A DNA stretch of 40,323 bases. Origin: Arcicella sp043769985. GTDB lineage: Bacteria; Bacteroidota; Bacteroidia; Cytophagales; Spirosomataceae. Positions 26,366 through 34,672 of the stretch are shown piece after piece. The stretch spans positions 1 through 40,323 of the forward strand of contig JAYVIV010000180.1 of the NCBI GenBank assembly GCA_043769985.1. The letters are read 5' to 3'. A program made the translations under genes and the position numbers. The notes under the pieces were generated by a model. It did no database searches. It was not told the DNA's origin and saw nothing but the letters and a program-made list of their open reading frames with translations. Each line of letters begins with the position of its first letter. Position 1 is the stretch's first letter.

Positions 26366-26858
26366 TATACTTTACTGATAAGGTTTGAAATGAGGTTACA
26401 ATTTCTGACATATTAGGATTGTCCAAACGCATAATCAAAGTAGTGAAATATTTGTCTTCGGCAGTTCCAAAAGCAAAATCCAGTTTCATAAAAGTCAGTG
26501 GATTATATTGTTCAAACCATTGATTAAATTTACGATTTCTGGCACGTCCTCTACTATCAGCATCATCACAAATATAGACAACAACTGTTTCTTTAAGTGT
26601 AAAAAAGTCTTGGAAAATCGATGAAATGGTTGAAGGGATACGCTCGTCAAGAGAAGGTTCTTTTGAGGAAGGATTTTCAGCTACTTCAATAACAAATTCG
26701 TAAGTATTCTGTATTTTAGAAGAATACTCCTCGAAAATATAATTACTTGCTTTAAACTTTACTTCATAAACAACTAATTGGTTAGTAACGAAAGCATAAG
26801 TATTATTTTCATCCTTAAAAAAGATAAAATCATACGGAGTTGTGTTATTTATTGGCAT
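26355..26858 (-). CDS. Unknown protein, possibly DUF6169
   Basis: A 167-residue cytosolic protein of unknown function; it resembles what I recall of the DUF6169 family (tentative). It opens YDFIFFKDENNTYAFVTNQLVVYEVKF and has an acidic middle. A conserved-looking block YICDDADSRGRARNRKFNQWF follows, where DDADSRGRAR could be a nucleic-acid or catalytic motif, and it ends with a beta-rich FGTAEDKYFTTLIMR segment. It overlaps aguB by 11 bases at its 3' end and a 59-codon ORF by 14 bases at its 5' end, so all three are translationally coupled. The overlap with a small helical gene upstream is reminiscent of two-component accessory modules rather than polyamine metabolism. Confidence 0.8.
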   Translation of the reverse strand: MPINNTTPYDFIFFKDENNTYAFVTNQLVVYEVKFKASNYIFEEYSSKIQNTYEFVIEVAENPSSKEPSLDERIPSTISSIFQDFFTLKETVVVYICDDADSRGRARNRKFNQWFEQYNPLTFMKLDFAFGTAEDKYFTTLIMRLDNPNMSEIVTSFQTLSVKYNAK

Positions 26859-27024
26859 TTCGTTGCTTTAATTCTTCTATCGCTTTTCTGATAAAAGGGT
26901 TTTTCATATCCTCTCTGATTTCTTTTTGTAATTCTTTTTTACTTACCAACATTTTTTTTGCAAGCAAAATCATTCGCTGCTGAATAGCTTGATGTTCGGT
27001 TAATTCTTGTTCGATAATATTCAT
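26845..27024 (-). CDS. Small helical protein, 59 residues
   Basis: Read by hand: ATG at 27024, stop TAA at 26845-26847. The product starts MNIIEQELTEHQAIQQRMIL and ends AIEELKQRNANK; it is almost entirely charged amphipathic helix with KKMLVSKKELQKEIRE in the centre. It overlaps the following 167-residue gene by 14 bases, like antitoxin-first or chaperone-first pairs. No family recognised. Reality is supported by frame integrity, coupling and Lys/Glu-rich codon use like that of neighbours. Confidence 0.65.
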   Translation of the reverse strand: MNIIEQELTEHQAIQQRMILLAKKMLVSKKELQKEIREDMKNPFIRKAIEELKQRNANK

Positions 27025-27065
27025 TTACTTATCATTTATTTTCTTAATAAAATTACTAAAATATT

Positions 27066-27395
27066 CTAAACTCTCGACTGCGGTGGATGAAAACCAATCA
27101 CAATATCACTTTGGTCAATACCCTCTGTAACAAGTCTCTTAGCAATTTTTAAATCTGTACCATCGTGTTGAATCCAAACTTTCCCATCCCGTTTTACATC
27201 TACATGAATAAAATTTGCATAAAACCATTTGGTAACGTTTTTCTCCCAGCCAACACCCGAATAGATATAATGCCCATGTTCATCATCAGTAATAAGCTGA
27301 TTTTCAACACCATCGTCATCATATTCTCCTCCCCAACTATAAACTTCTTCTACAAAACTGCGGACGATTTTTTTGTATTTTTCTACTTTATCCAT
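27066..27395 (-). CDS. xisI: XisI-family protein, copy 2
   Basis: A 109-residue XisI family protein paralogous to the one at 9.3 kb: MDKVEKYKKIVRSFVEE, YSGVGWEKNVTKWFYANFIHVDV, KVWIQHDGTDLKIAKRLV and IVIGFHPPQSR. It stops a few residues short of the usual TGFA-like C-terminal end. It overlaps xisH by 13 bases at ATGGATAAAGTAG, the same overlap position and nearly the same bases as in copy 1. By eye, the two XisI proteins are considerably more different (about a third identical) than the two XisH proteins (about half), as expected if XisI determines partner specificity. Confidence 0.87.
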   Translation of the reverse strand: MDKVEKYKKIVRSFVEEVYSWGGEYDDDGVENQLITDDEHGHYIYSGVGWEKNVTKWFYANFIHVDVKRDGKVWIQHDGTDLKIAKRLVTEGIDQSDIVIGFHPPQSRV

Positions 27396-27799
27396 TGTTC
27401 AATTTGAGGTTTGTCTTCGTTATACACTATCATTTTTACATCAAAATCTTTCGCAGTTTCTACGAAAAAAGCATCATCAAAAAATCTTTCATAAAAACCA
27501 GAAGGAACTGCAAGATACAATATTCTCTCAGGTTCTTTCATTTTTAAGACCTTCCAATAAATCAAAAACTGACCCAAAGCATCTTCAAAATCATCTAAAT
27601 CTGATGAACCCAAAAAGCTTTTAACCTCCACGGCTATTTTCTCTGTTTCTTTTTGCGCTGCAATTATCCCCTTTTCTGCCCCTAAATCAATGTAACCACG
27701 TCGCTTGCCAATTTTAATTTTGAAAGGGTCGTGGGTGATGTTCCAACCATCATTAATAAGAGATTCTTTAACTAAATCGTGGTATTTATCTTTTGCCAT
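27383..27799 (-). CDS. xisH: XisH-family PD-(D/E)XK nuclease-like protein, copy 2
   Basis: A 138-residue XisH family protein: MAKDKYHDLVKESLINDGWN, RRGYIDLGAE (Asp of the core), IAVEVKSFLG (E-x-K), ALGQFLIYW and EPERILYLAVP, ending QIEQWIK. The putative nuclease residues are intact. It follows the glycosyltransferase gene by 12 bases on the same strand (glycosyltransferase stop is at 27812, xisH start at 27799 lies left of it), so it could be co-transcribed from that gene's promoter. The pair lies between a polyamine gene cluster and an envelope gene, without recombinase or element ends, arguing against a simple excision role. Confidence 0.87.
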   Translation of the reverse strand: MAKDKYHDLVKESLINDGWNITHDPFKIKIGKRRGYIDLGAEKGIIAAQKETEKIAVEVKSFLGSSDLDDFEDALGQFLIYWKVLKMKEPERILYLAVPSGFYERFFDDAFFVETAKDFDVKMIVYNEDKPQIEQWIK

Positions 27800-27811
27800 A
27801 TCACTATAAAT

Positions 27812-28810
27812 TTACGAAAATTTCAACTCATTCATACACTTAAAATGCCCCAACGGACATTTACTATATCCAATTTTGGAACACGGACGACAATTCAATT
27901 CTTTGTTCTCAATTACTTCATATTCAGTCTGATACGGATACATTCCAAATTCAGGAACGGTATTTCCCCAAATAGAAATCACCTTTTTCTTCAAGGCCGC
28001 CGCCACGTGCATCATCCCTGTATCGTGGGTATAAACAACCTCTGCATTTTGAATAATGGAAGCAGACTGATTTAGATTTAGTTTTCCGCAAAGAGAAATA
28101 GCCCCCTCCGCCCCCAGAGGGGGAACTTCCTCAGACGATTTGGACTCGAAAGTTCCCCCTCTGGGGACGGAGGGGGCTATTCTGTCTCCGATTTCCACAT
28201 CCTCTTTCCCCCCAATCAACACTAAAGGTAATTTGATAGTTTTACAAAGCTCCACCATTTTATTTAATGGCAATTTCTTCGTTTCGTGTTGTCCACCAAT
28301 GGCATAAACAGCGTAACCATTTCTAAAATTTTCGGGAAGCCAATCCAAAGGCATTTTATCTTTTTCGGGTATAAAATAATCCAAGCCTTGATTGTCATTT
28401 TTTACGCCCAAAGTTTCCACCGTTTTCATGTATCTGTCCACAATGTGAACTTTCGGCATGATGTCTTTCTTGAATTTAACCAAAATCCATTTTTGTAAAT
28501 TTAGCTTATCAAAACTAAAAGATTTTACGCCTAAACGTAGCTTAATAATACTTGTTCTGAGGTTATTATGCAAATCTACCACATAATCATAACGTTCTGA
28601 CTGTAAGGATTTTACTAATTCATTCAAGCCATTTTCCAACACAAAAACCTTGTCAATGAATGGATTATTTTCAAGCAAAGATTTATAAGACTTCTTGGTA
28701 GCATAATGTACTTCAGCCTCGGGATATTGTTGTTTTAAGCAACGAATAACGGGCGTTGTCAGGACAATATCACCAATGGATGAAAAACGAATGATTAGGA
28801 ATTTGGTCAT
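27812..28810 (-). CDS. Family 9 glycosyltransferase (heptosyltransferase-like) with in-frame insertion
   Basis: A 332-residue GT9 enzyme of the ADP-heptose:LPS heptosyltransferase type, acting on the cytosolic face in lipopolysaccharide core or O-glycan synthesis. It starts MTKFLIIRFSSIGDIVLTTP, the family N terminus. The nucleotide-sugar site includes YAIGGQHETKKLP, LPLVLIGGKED and THDTGMMHVAAALKKK; the C terminus has CRPCSKIGYSKCPLGHFKC. Between VEIGDR and SLCGKLN, residues 211-238 are encoded by a GC-rich palindrome (28098-28180) and read IAPSVPRGG..PPLGAEGAI, unlike anything in the family. The frame stays open, so the protein may still be made with a surface loop of about 28 residues. Confidence 0.92.
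   Translation of the reverse strand: MTKFLIIRFSSIGDIVLTTPVIRCLKQQYPEAEVHYATKKSYKSLLENNPFIDKVFVLENGLNELVKSLQSERYDYVVDLHNNLRTSIIKLRLGVKSFSFDKLNLQKWILVKFKKDIMPKVHIVDRYMKTVETLGVKNDNQGLDYFIPEKDKMPLDWLPENFRNGYAVYAIGGQHETKKLPLNKMVELCKTIKLPLVLIGGKEDVEIGDRIAPSVPRGGTFESKSSEEVPPLGAEGAISLCGKLNLNQSASIIQNAEVVYTHDTGMMHVAAALKKKVISIWGNTVPEFGMYPYQTEYEVIENKELNCRPCSKIGYSKCPLGHFKCMNELKFS
28098..28180. repeat. Palindromic element inserted inside a coding sequence
   Basis: Two 30-base arms (28098-28127, ATAGCCCCCTCCGCCCCCAG.., and 28151-28180) are reverse complements with a single mismatch, with a 23-base loop. The element is far more GC-rich than the surrounding gene. It resembles repeats with CCCTCC..GAGGGGGAA arms that I know from between genes in Bacteroidota, and the end of this window (40251-40300) has a similar pyrimidine-rich hairpin. 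Confidence 0.85.
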
Positions 28811-28836
28811 TGTTTAGAATTTTCACAAAGGTAAAT

Positions 28837-28868
28837 AAAAAAGGGTCAAGACGTTTGTCTTAACCCTT
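28837..28868 (-). terminator. Intrinsic terminator of the 28.9-30.8 kb gene
   Basis: On the minus strand AAGGGTTAAGAC, loop AAAC, GTCTTGACCCTT then a T run; arms 28841-28852 and 28857-28868 with one mismatch. It lies 26 bases beyond the stop at 28894 and separates this gene from the glycosyltransferase. Confidence 0.85.
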
Positions 28869-28893
28869 CGGAATTAGCAATAACGCATATACC

Positions 28894-30795
28894 CTATTTA
28901 AACCCACCTGAATAAACTTCCTTAATAAAAATTCGATTGGCAAAACCAGAGTTAATTTCTATTTTTTCAATTTGTTCTTGATAAAAGGTATCACCGTAAA
29001 AATCTTCAATCTGATACAAAATTCGGTGTGGAATAGCCCCACTATTCAAACTAATTATTTCTTGATAATCTTGATAAATTTTACGTTCAAAAGACAGTTT
29101 TTTACCATCCTCAAATTCCGTTTTTTCAGAAGAAATTATCCTATTTTTCTCTTTATCAATGTATAAATGATACTCTGTTTTGGGAATACTTCTATTGTTT
29201 GAATTGACGGTTTTTTCTACATAATTCAAATGATAGCACAAACGTCCATCAATGGTGGCATCGGCTAAAAGTTCGTAATTATTCCATAAATCCAAGCGGA
29301 ATGATGATAGCAAATAGAGGGGGTCTAAATTGGGTAAAACATTCAAATAATCAGAATTTGACATTTTTTTCCACTTTTCAGTTCGTACACGGTCATCGTG
29401 TTGCCAAGATTCTGCCTGATTGACAACTACATAAAACAGGTCTGGATTCTTTTTTTTCAAGAGATAATTCGTAAAAGCAAGTCCCCATTTTTCATCATAA
29501 ACGGGTATGTTAGTTTCTTCAAAAGTGAGTTTAGAAAGGATATGAACTTTCTCTACGCCTTTCAAAATTTGTCCACTTCCATAACCCTCAATTATCTTCT
29601 TCAAAAGTTCAGGATTATTTTGTCTTTGAACAGAATCTAACATTGAAATTCGAGTCGTTTTAGCATTTTCAATATACTTCAAACGGTTGGATTTTTCTTG
29701 TTCCCAATCGGCAACATCTCGTTCAATTTTCTCGAAAAATGCCAATCTCGTATCTTCCGTTTCTTGGATAGCTTCCTGTTCCATTTGAAAACCTAATTTC
29801 TTCAATTCGATAAATCTTGGCAAATGCTGACGTATTTTTTGATTAACAAAACGAGAATTATTCGTGCGGTCAATTAAATCTCGCCCCCATACTTTTCGCA
29901 TATCATTTTTTATCAATAACTCACTGAAAAACAAGGCTTTATCTTTATTTTCTAATAAAAAATAAACCTGTGCCAAATTATTGGTTACGATAAAACGAAT
30001 TTTAGTATTATCGGGGGACTCTGGATATTTAGTCAAAAGTCCTTCTAAATACGCCAAATGAGGCACAAGAGCCATAGCATCCAGTCCTTTTTCAAGGTTA
30101 ATTTTTGATATTTGAGTTGTAATTTCTTGCTCAAATTCAAGCATTTTGGCATATTCTGGGTGTTCTTTATTGGTCAGAAAAACGAAGGTTTCTTTGCTTT
30201 GATTGGTCAGATAACTTAGTTTTTGATTAAGAAATATTTCGATATTTCTTAGAGAACCATTAATTGCTCTTTCGATTTCTAAACCATACTCATTTTTAAA
30301 TTCAATTTGTGTCATTGCTTTTTGTGCATCTTCCCTGGACACGTATTGATCATAAACGACTTTCTCGGTTGAATTAAAAACGTTATTATAAATAGATTGC
30401 CCATTGCATTTTACATCAACTTTTAAAGCAACTTGAAAGAAAAAAGCAGGTCTAAATAAATACTTCGCCCCTTTTGCTAAAATATTACTGTCGAGTTTGC
30501 TATTAAAAAATTTAGGGAGTGGTATTGACACCAATATTTTCATCTTACCGTTCTCTGATTCCTTAATAAATCCCTGGATATTGAAAAAATCACGTTTCAA
30601 GTTTTTCTCTGCAATAGGTACATTATCTTCTATTTGAAAAAAGGCAGATTGTGTAAGCATATCGTCCAAACAAGCATATTCAGAAGGGTAAATACTTTGA
30701 ACAGTAAAATTTTTTTTAGTAAATTTTACTTTATCCTGTGCGTATGAACTTACAAAGAAAAATAAAAGAATAATGAGAGTAATTAGTTTTTTCAT
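28894..30795 (-). CDS. Exported protein of unknown function
   Basis: A 633-residue exported protein. The Met at 30795 is chosen because it begins a standard signal peptide (MKKLITLIILLFFFVSSYAQ); upstream codons of the frame lie in the terminator of the preceding gene. No family was recognised. The middle third (about 200-400) is helical and charged, possibly TPR-like (KALFFSELLIKNDMRKVWG). The last 150 residues alternate beta strands with Tyr-rich stretches (YHLYIDKEKNRIISSEKTEFEDG), loosely like outer-membrane lipoprotein-sorting or LolA-type domains, which is only a suggestion. It lies just downstream of the PQQ-propeller gene but has that gene's terminator between them. Confidence 0.8.
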   Translation of the reverse strand: MKKLITLIILLFFFVSSYAQDKVKFTKKNFTVQSIYPSEYACLDDMLTQSAFFQIEDNVPIAEKNLKRDFFNIQGFIKESENGKMKILVSIPLPKFFNSKLDSNILAKGAKYLFRPAFFFQVALKVDVKCNGQSIYNNVFNSTEKVVYDQYVSREDAQKAMTQIEFKNEYGLEIERAINGSLRNIEIFLNQKLSYLTNQSKETFVFLTNKEHPEYAKMLEFEQEITTQISKINLEKGLDAMALVPHLAYLEGLLTKYPESPDNTKIRFIVTNNLAQVYFLLENKDKALFFSELLIKNDMRKVWGRDLIDRTNNSRFVNQKIRQHLPRFIELKKLGFQMEQEAIQETEDTRLAFFEKIERDVADWEQEKSNRLKYIENAKTTRISMLDSVQRQNNPELLKKIIEGYGSGQILKGVEKVHILSKLTFEETNIPVYDEKWGLAFTNYLLKKKNPDLFYVVVNQAESWQHDDRVRTEKWKKMSNSDYLNVLPNLDPLYLLSSFRLDLWNNYELLADATIDGRLCYHLNYVEKTVNSNNRSIPKTEYHLYIDKEKNRIISSEKTEFEDGKKLSFERKIYQDYQEIISLNSGAIPHRILYQIEDFYGDTFYQEQIEKIEINSGFANRIFIKEVYSGGFK

Positions 30796-30800
30796 AAGAC

Positions 30801-30836
30801 AAAAAAATGCCATCAAAACGGATTCTGATGGCATTT
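30801..30836 (-). terminator. Intrinsic terminator of the PQQ-propeller gene
   Basis: Arms 30805-30815 and 30826-30836 (AAATGCCATCA / TGATGGCATTT), 10-base loop, followed on the minus strand by seven T. It is eight bases beyond the stop at 30844 and immediately before the start of the next minus-strand gene. Confidence 0.88.
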
Positions 30837-30843
30837 AGGTTAA

Positions 30844-32733
30844 TTATTTCTTAGCATCAAATATCATTAATTTGTTCTCGTAGATATAAAAAATATTTTG
30901 GGTTGCAGGGTCAACTTCATAAACAGGTCTGTCGTTTTTGAAAATCAATTTATCCACCTCTACACCATCCACTTTTCTTACTTTAACTAATACTTTTCCA
31001 GCCGTTTCATCTTTTGCATAGATGTAAGAGAAGTCCCTATTTTGCTTCATGGCATTAAAACGTGAGCCGTATCTTGAAGCTAATTGTCCTAAAGCCGCTG
31101 AGCCAATGGCAGAAACATCACCCATTGCAGTTTTACTTTTATCTTCCTTTCTCAGAACGGCTTCACGGTCATTACCCGCTTCATCACGATATGACATTGT
31201 TATTTCACCACCTTCAATATAGTTTTTAGCGGCGTTTGCACCCAAAGCAAAACTTCCAACGCCCGCTAATCCTTTCACCAACATACGATTACCTTCACCT
31301 GGTTGGGTATAGGTCTTGTGATATTTCACTTTGCCATCCATACCAACGCCCATAACTTCTACTGGACCAGACAATACCACGCCCCAAGGGAACATTTCGA
31401 TACCATTCAATTCTTTCTCTCTTTTGATATTTACCTCCGCAAATGGCTCTGGTTTGTCGTCGATTGATGGATTGAATTTGTACAATTTCTCATCATTATA
31501 AACTAAATAAGACTGCGATTCTTCATCGAATGTAGGCAATACGGGGCGTTTTTCGTTGAATTTGATATTACGTTTCCATAATTTACGTCCACTTTTATAG
31601 TCCACCATGTTTCCGTAAGTACCCGTTAAATACATTACTTTTTCACCAACTTTTCCTAAGTAATAAATTGGATCTTCTTTTTCGTCAGCAATTTCAATAA
31701 AGCTCTTCCAAAGTTTTTCACCGTTTTTATTGATTAACATCATTTCATTTTCAGCCACGTACAAGAAGTCTTGATCTATTGGTATAACACGCTTCAAACC
31801 GTCTCCACGAGCATCTTTTTTCCAGATTTTTTCACCTGTTTTTAGGTCAAAAAAGTTGAATCCACCGTAATGGGCAATCAATAATTTTGTACCCCAATCT
31901 TCTAAATATACAACTCTCTTGGTTTTGATTGATTCTTCCCAAATGCTTTTTCCTGTTTCAGTATTCAAAACGTTTAAGTATTCTTTTGCAGACATTAAGC
32001 CCTTACTATTCACTACAACGATGTTTTTGTCGTTTTGCGTTGGGAAAAACCTTGAATAAGTTTCTTCGCTTGTCCAGCTTAATTTTCCAGTATTTTTGTT
32101 GAAAGAATACAATTTGCCGTAAAGTAAGTAATAGATAGTTTCACCTTTGATTTTGGCGATGTTTGTGTGAGCTGATTCTTTGAATGAAAGCGTAATTAAC
32201 TTGGCTTTATCAACGGGAGAATTCCATTTCAAAGCTCCTGTTTTCATGTCTAAAAGGGCAATAGACATATTTGGCCCCGTTTTCAAAGTCAATAAATATT
32301 CATCTGACTCAGGAATGAAATCCGATTGGAAAACGAAAAATGCTTCCTTTGAAGAATTATACACAACTTTACCAGTTTCGGTATTAATAATCATGTACTT
32401 AGAATTCACAAAAGCCTCAATATAAGGGCTATTTGGTACGCTCGTCAATTCTTTTTTCTCCTTAAAAAATGCTCCAAATTCTGGGTCTTTGAGCATATCC
32501 ATGGCTGAGGTCGCACCAAAATCATCTTTGGTTAATTTCCAAATTTGTTGTTTTGTTTCGGAACTAATTCCTTGAATCGTAGAGCCAACCTTAATGACAA
32601 TTACCCCCGTAACTTCATTCTGGACTAAATCTTGGATGTTTCCTTCGGTTTCAATCACGCTGTCGAAGTTGCGTTGGGCGAAGGTGGTGATACTAAAAAT
32701 GAGGAGAAAAAAAGCAGTTAATTTGATTTTCAT
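30844..32733 (-). CDS. Exported PQQ-like beta-propeller protein
   Basis: A 629-residue exported protein. A signal peptide (MKIKLTAFFLLIFSITTFAQ) is followed by repeated PQQ/BamB-type propeller blades, visible as recurring WKL..DDFG, L.TGKLSW, LKTGEKIWKKD, and NTETGKSIWEE motifs over about 25-430. A C-terminal region has a glycine-rich segment (VKGLAGVGSFALGANAAK) and a final blade (YIYAKDETAGKVLVKVRKVDG). The propeller probably acts as an interaction scaffold; no PQQ-dependent dehydrogenase residues were recognised and no Bam or other partner is adjacent. It has its own terminator and probably its own promoter in the 356-base gap before glyS. Confidence 0.88.
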   Translation of the reverse strand: MKIKLTAFFLLIFSITTFAQRNFDSVIETEGNIQDLVQNEVTGVIVIKVGSTIQGISSETKQQIWKLTKDDFGATSAMDMLKDPEFGAFFKEKKELTSVPNSPYIEAFVNSKYMIINTETGKVVYNSSKEAFFVFQSDFIPESDEYLLTLKTGPNMSIALLDMKTGALKWNSPVDKAKLITLSFKESAHTNIAKIKGETIYYLLYGKLYSFNKNTGKLSWTSEETYSRFFPTQNDKNIVVVNSKGLMSAKEYLNVLNTETGKSIWEESIKTKRVVYLEDWGTKLLIAHYGGFNFFDLKTGEKIWKKDARGDGLKRVIPIDQDFLYVAENEMMLINKNGEKLWKSFIEIADEKEDPIYYLGKVGEKVMYLTGTYGNMVDYKSGRKLWKRNIKFNEKRPVLPTFDEESQSYLVYNDEKLYKFNPSIDDKPEPFAEVNIKREKELNGIEMFPWGVVLSGPVEVMGVGMDGKVKYHKTYTQPGEGNRMLVKGLAGVGSFALGANAAKNYIEGGEITMSYRDEAGNDREAVLRKEDKSKTAMGDVSAIGSAALGQLASRYGSRFNAMKQNRDFSYIYAKDETAGKVLVKVRKVDGVEVDKLIFKNDRPVYEVDPATQNIFYIYENKLMIFDAKK

Positions 32734-32970
32734 CTTGCTTGTGGTTGTTAAAAGTGGAATACTGATTTTGTGGAATTAATCGTAATAATTGCACAATTCG
32801 TTCTAAACCAATTAACAAAAAATAGATGAGTAGAAATGTGCAGAAACTACTTAACACCAAATGTAGAATAAATACTCAGAAATGACAAAAAAAATACCAT
32901 TTTTCCATTTGGCACGATTATTCTAAAAATGAAAACAGACAATTCAAGGCAAAAAAGCTAACTTTGTGAA
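32734..32970. other. Divergent promoter region of the propeller gene and glyS
   Basis: AT-rich DNA without a gene. TAACTTTG at 32959-32966 on the plus strand matches the -7 consensus and would start glyS transcription right at the left end of the next inverted repeat. No TTTG is at the expected -33 distance. No promoter is convincing on the minus strand. Confidence 0.45.
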
Positions 32971-33082
32971 CAGTTAGCAGTAAACAGTTAGCAATAAACA
33001 GTTATCGGTAAATAATAATAAAATTTGTACCTAATAACTTGTAACAGACTGCTGTTTAATGATAATTGCTAACTGATAACTG
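32971..33082. repeat. Inverted repeat filling the glyS leader, CAGTTAGCA type
   Basis: Left arm 32971-33010 (CAGTTAGCAGTAAACAG repeats), right arm about 33048-33082 (..GCTAACTGATAACTG), loop of about 35 bases. It ends seven bases before the glyS ATG. If transcription starts at the TAACTTTG element, the palindrome forms almost the whole 5' untranslated region. Confidence 0.65.
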
Positions 33083-33089
33083 AAAAAAA

Positions 33090-34586
33090 ATGGCAGAACA
33101 AAAACAACAAGATACCGCATCCACGTTAAAAGACATTATTTCGCACGCCAAAGAATATGGCTTTGTGTTTCCTTCTTCTGAGATTTATGACGGACTCCAA
33201 GCCGTTTATGATTATGGTCAGAATGGCGTAGAACTTAAAAATAACCTCAAATCGCTCTGGTGGAAAGCCATGACGATGCTCAACGATAACGTAGTTGGGA
33301 TTGATGCTTCCATCTTTATGCACCCGCTAACGTGGAAAGCATCTGGTCACGTGGATTCGTTCAACGATCCGATGATTGATAACAAGGATTCTAAAAAACG
33401 CTACCGTGCCGACCAATTATTGGAGGCAAAAGCCGAACAGTACGAAGCCGAAGGTTCTCCCGAAAAAGGAAAAGCATTATTGGAAAATATGGCAAAAGCC
33501 ATGACCGATGAAGACATGACGGGTTTACGCCAAATCATTTTGGACGAAGGCATCAAATGTCCAATTTCTAATACGGCAAACTGGACGGAAGTTCGTCAAT
33601 TTAACTTGATGTTTTCTACGCAAGTGGGTGCGGTTTCAGAAGATGCTTCATTGATTTATCTTCGCCCTGAAACGGCACAAGGTATTTTTGTAAACTTCTT
33701 GAACGTTCAAAAGTCAGGACGTATGAAAGTGCCTTTCGGGATTGCTCAGATTGGTAAAGCATTTAGAAATGAGATAGTTGCCAGAAATTTCATCTTCCGT
33801 ATGCGAGAATTTGAACAAATGGAAATGCAGTTTTTTGTTCGCCCTGGCACTGAAATGGAATGGTACAACAAGTGGAAAGAAACTCGTTTGAAATTCCACC
33901 AAGCAATTGGTTTGCCTGCTGAAAATTTAAAATTCCACGACCACGAAAAATTGGCTCACTACGCCAATGCTGCCGTGGATATTGAATATAAATTTCCTTT
34001 CGGATTTAAAGAAATGGAAGGAATTCACTCACGAACCGATTTTGATTTAACGGCTCATCAGACTTTATCAAAAAAGAAACAACAATATTTTGATGCAGAT
34101 TTAGACGAAAACGGCAAACCTTACGGAAATTATATTCCTTACGTGGTAGAAACATCCGTGGGTGCTGACCGCCTTTTCTTAGCGATTTTGTGTAATGCTT
34201 ATACCGAAGAAACAACGGGTGAAGGAGAAACTGAGAAGAAAAGAACGTATCTGAAATTTCATCCAACGGTTGCCCCAATCAAGGCAGCGGTTTTGCCTTT
34301 GGTGAAAAAGGATGGTTTGGCAGAAAAAGCACAGGACATTTATCACGCCTTAAAACGTTCATTTAATGTAACTTACGACGACGGTGGAGCAATTGGAAAG
34401 CGTTATACTCGTCAGGATTTGATTGGAACGCCATACTGTATTGCGGTAGATTATCAAACGATGGAAGACGAAACCGTAACCATCCGTCACCGTGATTCAA
34501 TGGAACAAGAACGTGTACATATTTCAGAACTTCGTGAGAAAATTGGTTATGCCGTGAGTATGGAGCGGGTTTTTGAGTTGTTGTAG
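33090..34586 (+). CDS. glyS: Glycyl-tRNA synthetase, alpha2 type
   Basis: A 498-residue class II synthetase of the eukaryotic/archaeal-like homodimeric type that charges tRNA-Gly. Motif 1-2 region: LIYLRPETAQGIFVNF, then PFGIAQIGKAFRNEI with the motif-2 arginine and FIFRMREFEQMEMQFFV. Motif 3 is represented by VVETSVGADRLFLAIL. The N terminus has the substrate-binding ISHAKEYGFVFPSSEIYDGL. The C-terminal anticodon-binding domain runs from about 395 (APIKAAVLPLVKKDGLAEKAQ, YDDGGAIGKRYTRQDLIGTPYCIAVDYQT, VTIRHRDSMEQERV). Complete, no anomalies. Its 5' leader contains a word-repeat palindrome. Confidence 0.97.
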   Translation: MAEQKQQDTASTLKDIISHAKEYGFVFPSSEIYDGLQAVYDYGQNGVELKNNLKSLWWKAMTMLNDNVVGIDASIFMHPLTWKASGHVDSFNDPMIDNKDSKKRYRADQLLEAKAEQYEAEGSPEKGKALLENMAKAMTDEDMTGLRQIILDEGIKCPISNTANWTEVRQFNLMFSTQVGAVSEDASLIYLRPETAQGIFVNFLNVQKSGRMKVPFGIAQIGKAFRNEIVARNFIFRMREFEQMEMQFFVRPGTEMEWYNKWKETRLKFHQAIGLPAENLKFHDHEKLAHYANAAVDIEYKFPFGFKEMEGIHSRTDFDLTAHQTLSKKKQQYFDADLDENGKPYGNYIPYVVETSVGADRLFLAILCNAYTEETTGEGETEKKRTYLKFHPTVAPIKAAVLPLVKKDGLAEKAQDIYHALKRSFNVTYDDGGAIGKRYTRQDLIGTPYCIAVDYQTMEDETVTIRHRDSMEQERVHISELREKIGYAVSMERVFELL

Positions 34587-34597
34587 GGAAGTAGATT

Positions 34598-34643
34598 TTA
34601 CAAAATAGCTATTAAAATTTGTCCTTTTAATAGCTATTTTGTA
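34598..34643 (+). terminator. Perfect 20-base inverted repeat after glyS
   Basis: Arms 34598-34617 and 34624-34643 are exact complements (TTACAAAATAGCTATTAAAA), six-base loop. AT-rich with few trailing T, so a weak terminator or mRNA-stabilising stem. It sits 11 bases beyond the glyS stop and 29 before the next small gene. Confidence 0.6.
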
Positions 34644-34672
34644 ATTTCAGAATAATATTAAAAGACTGAACA

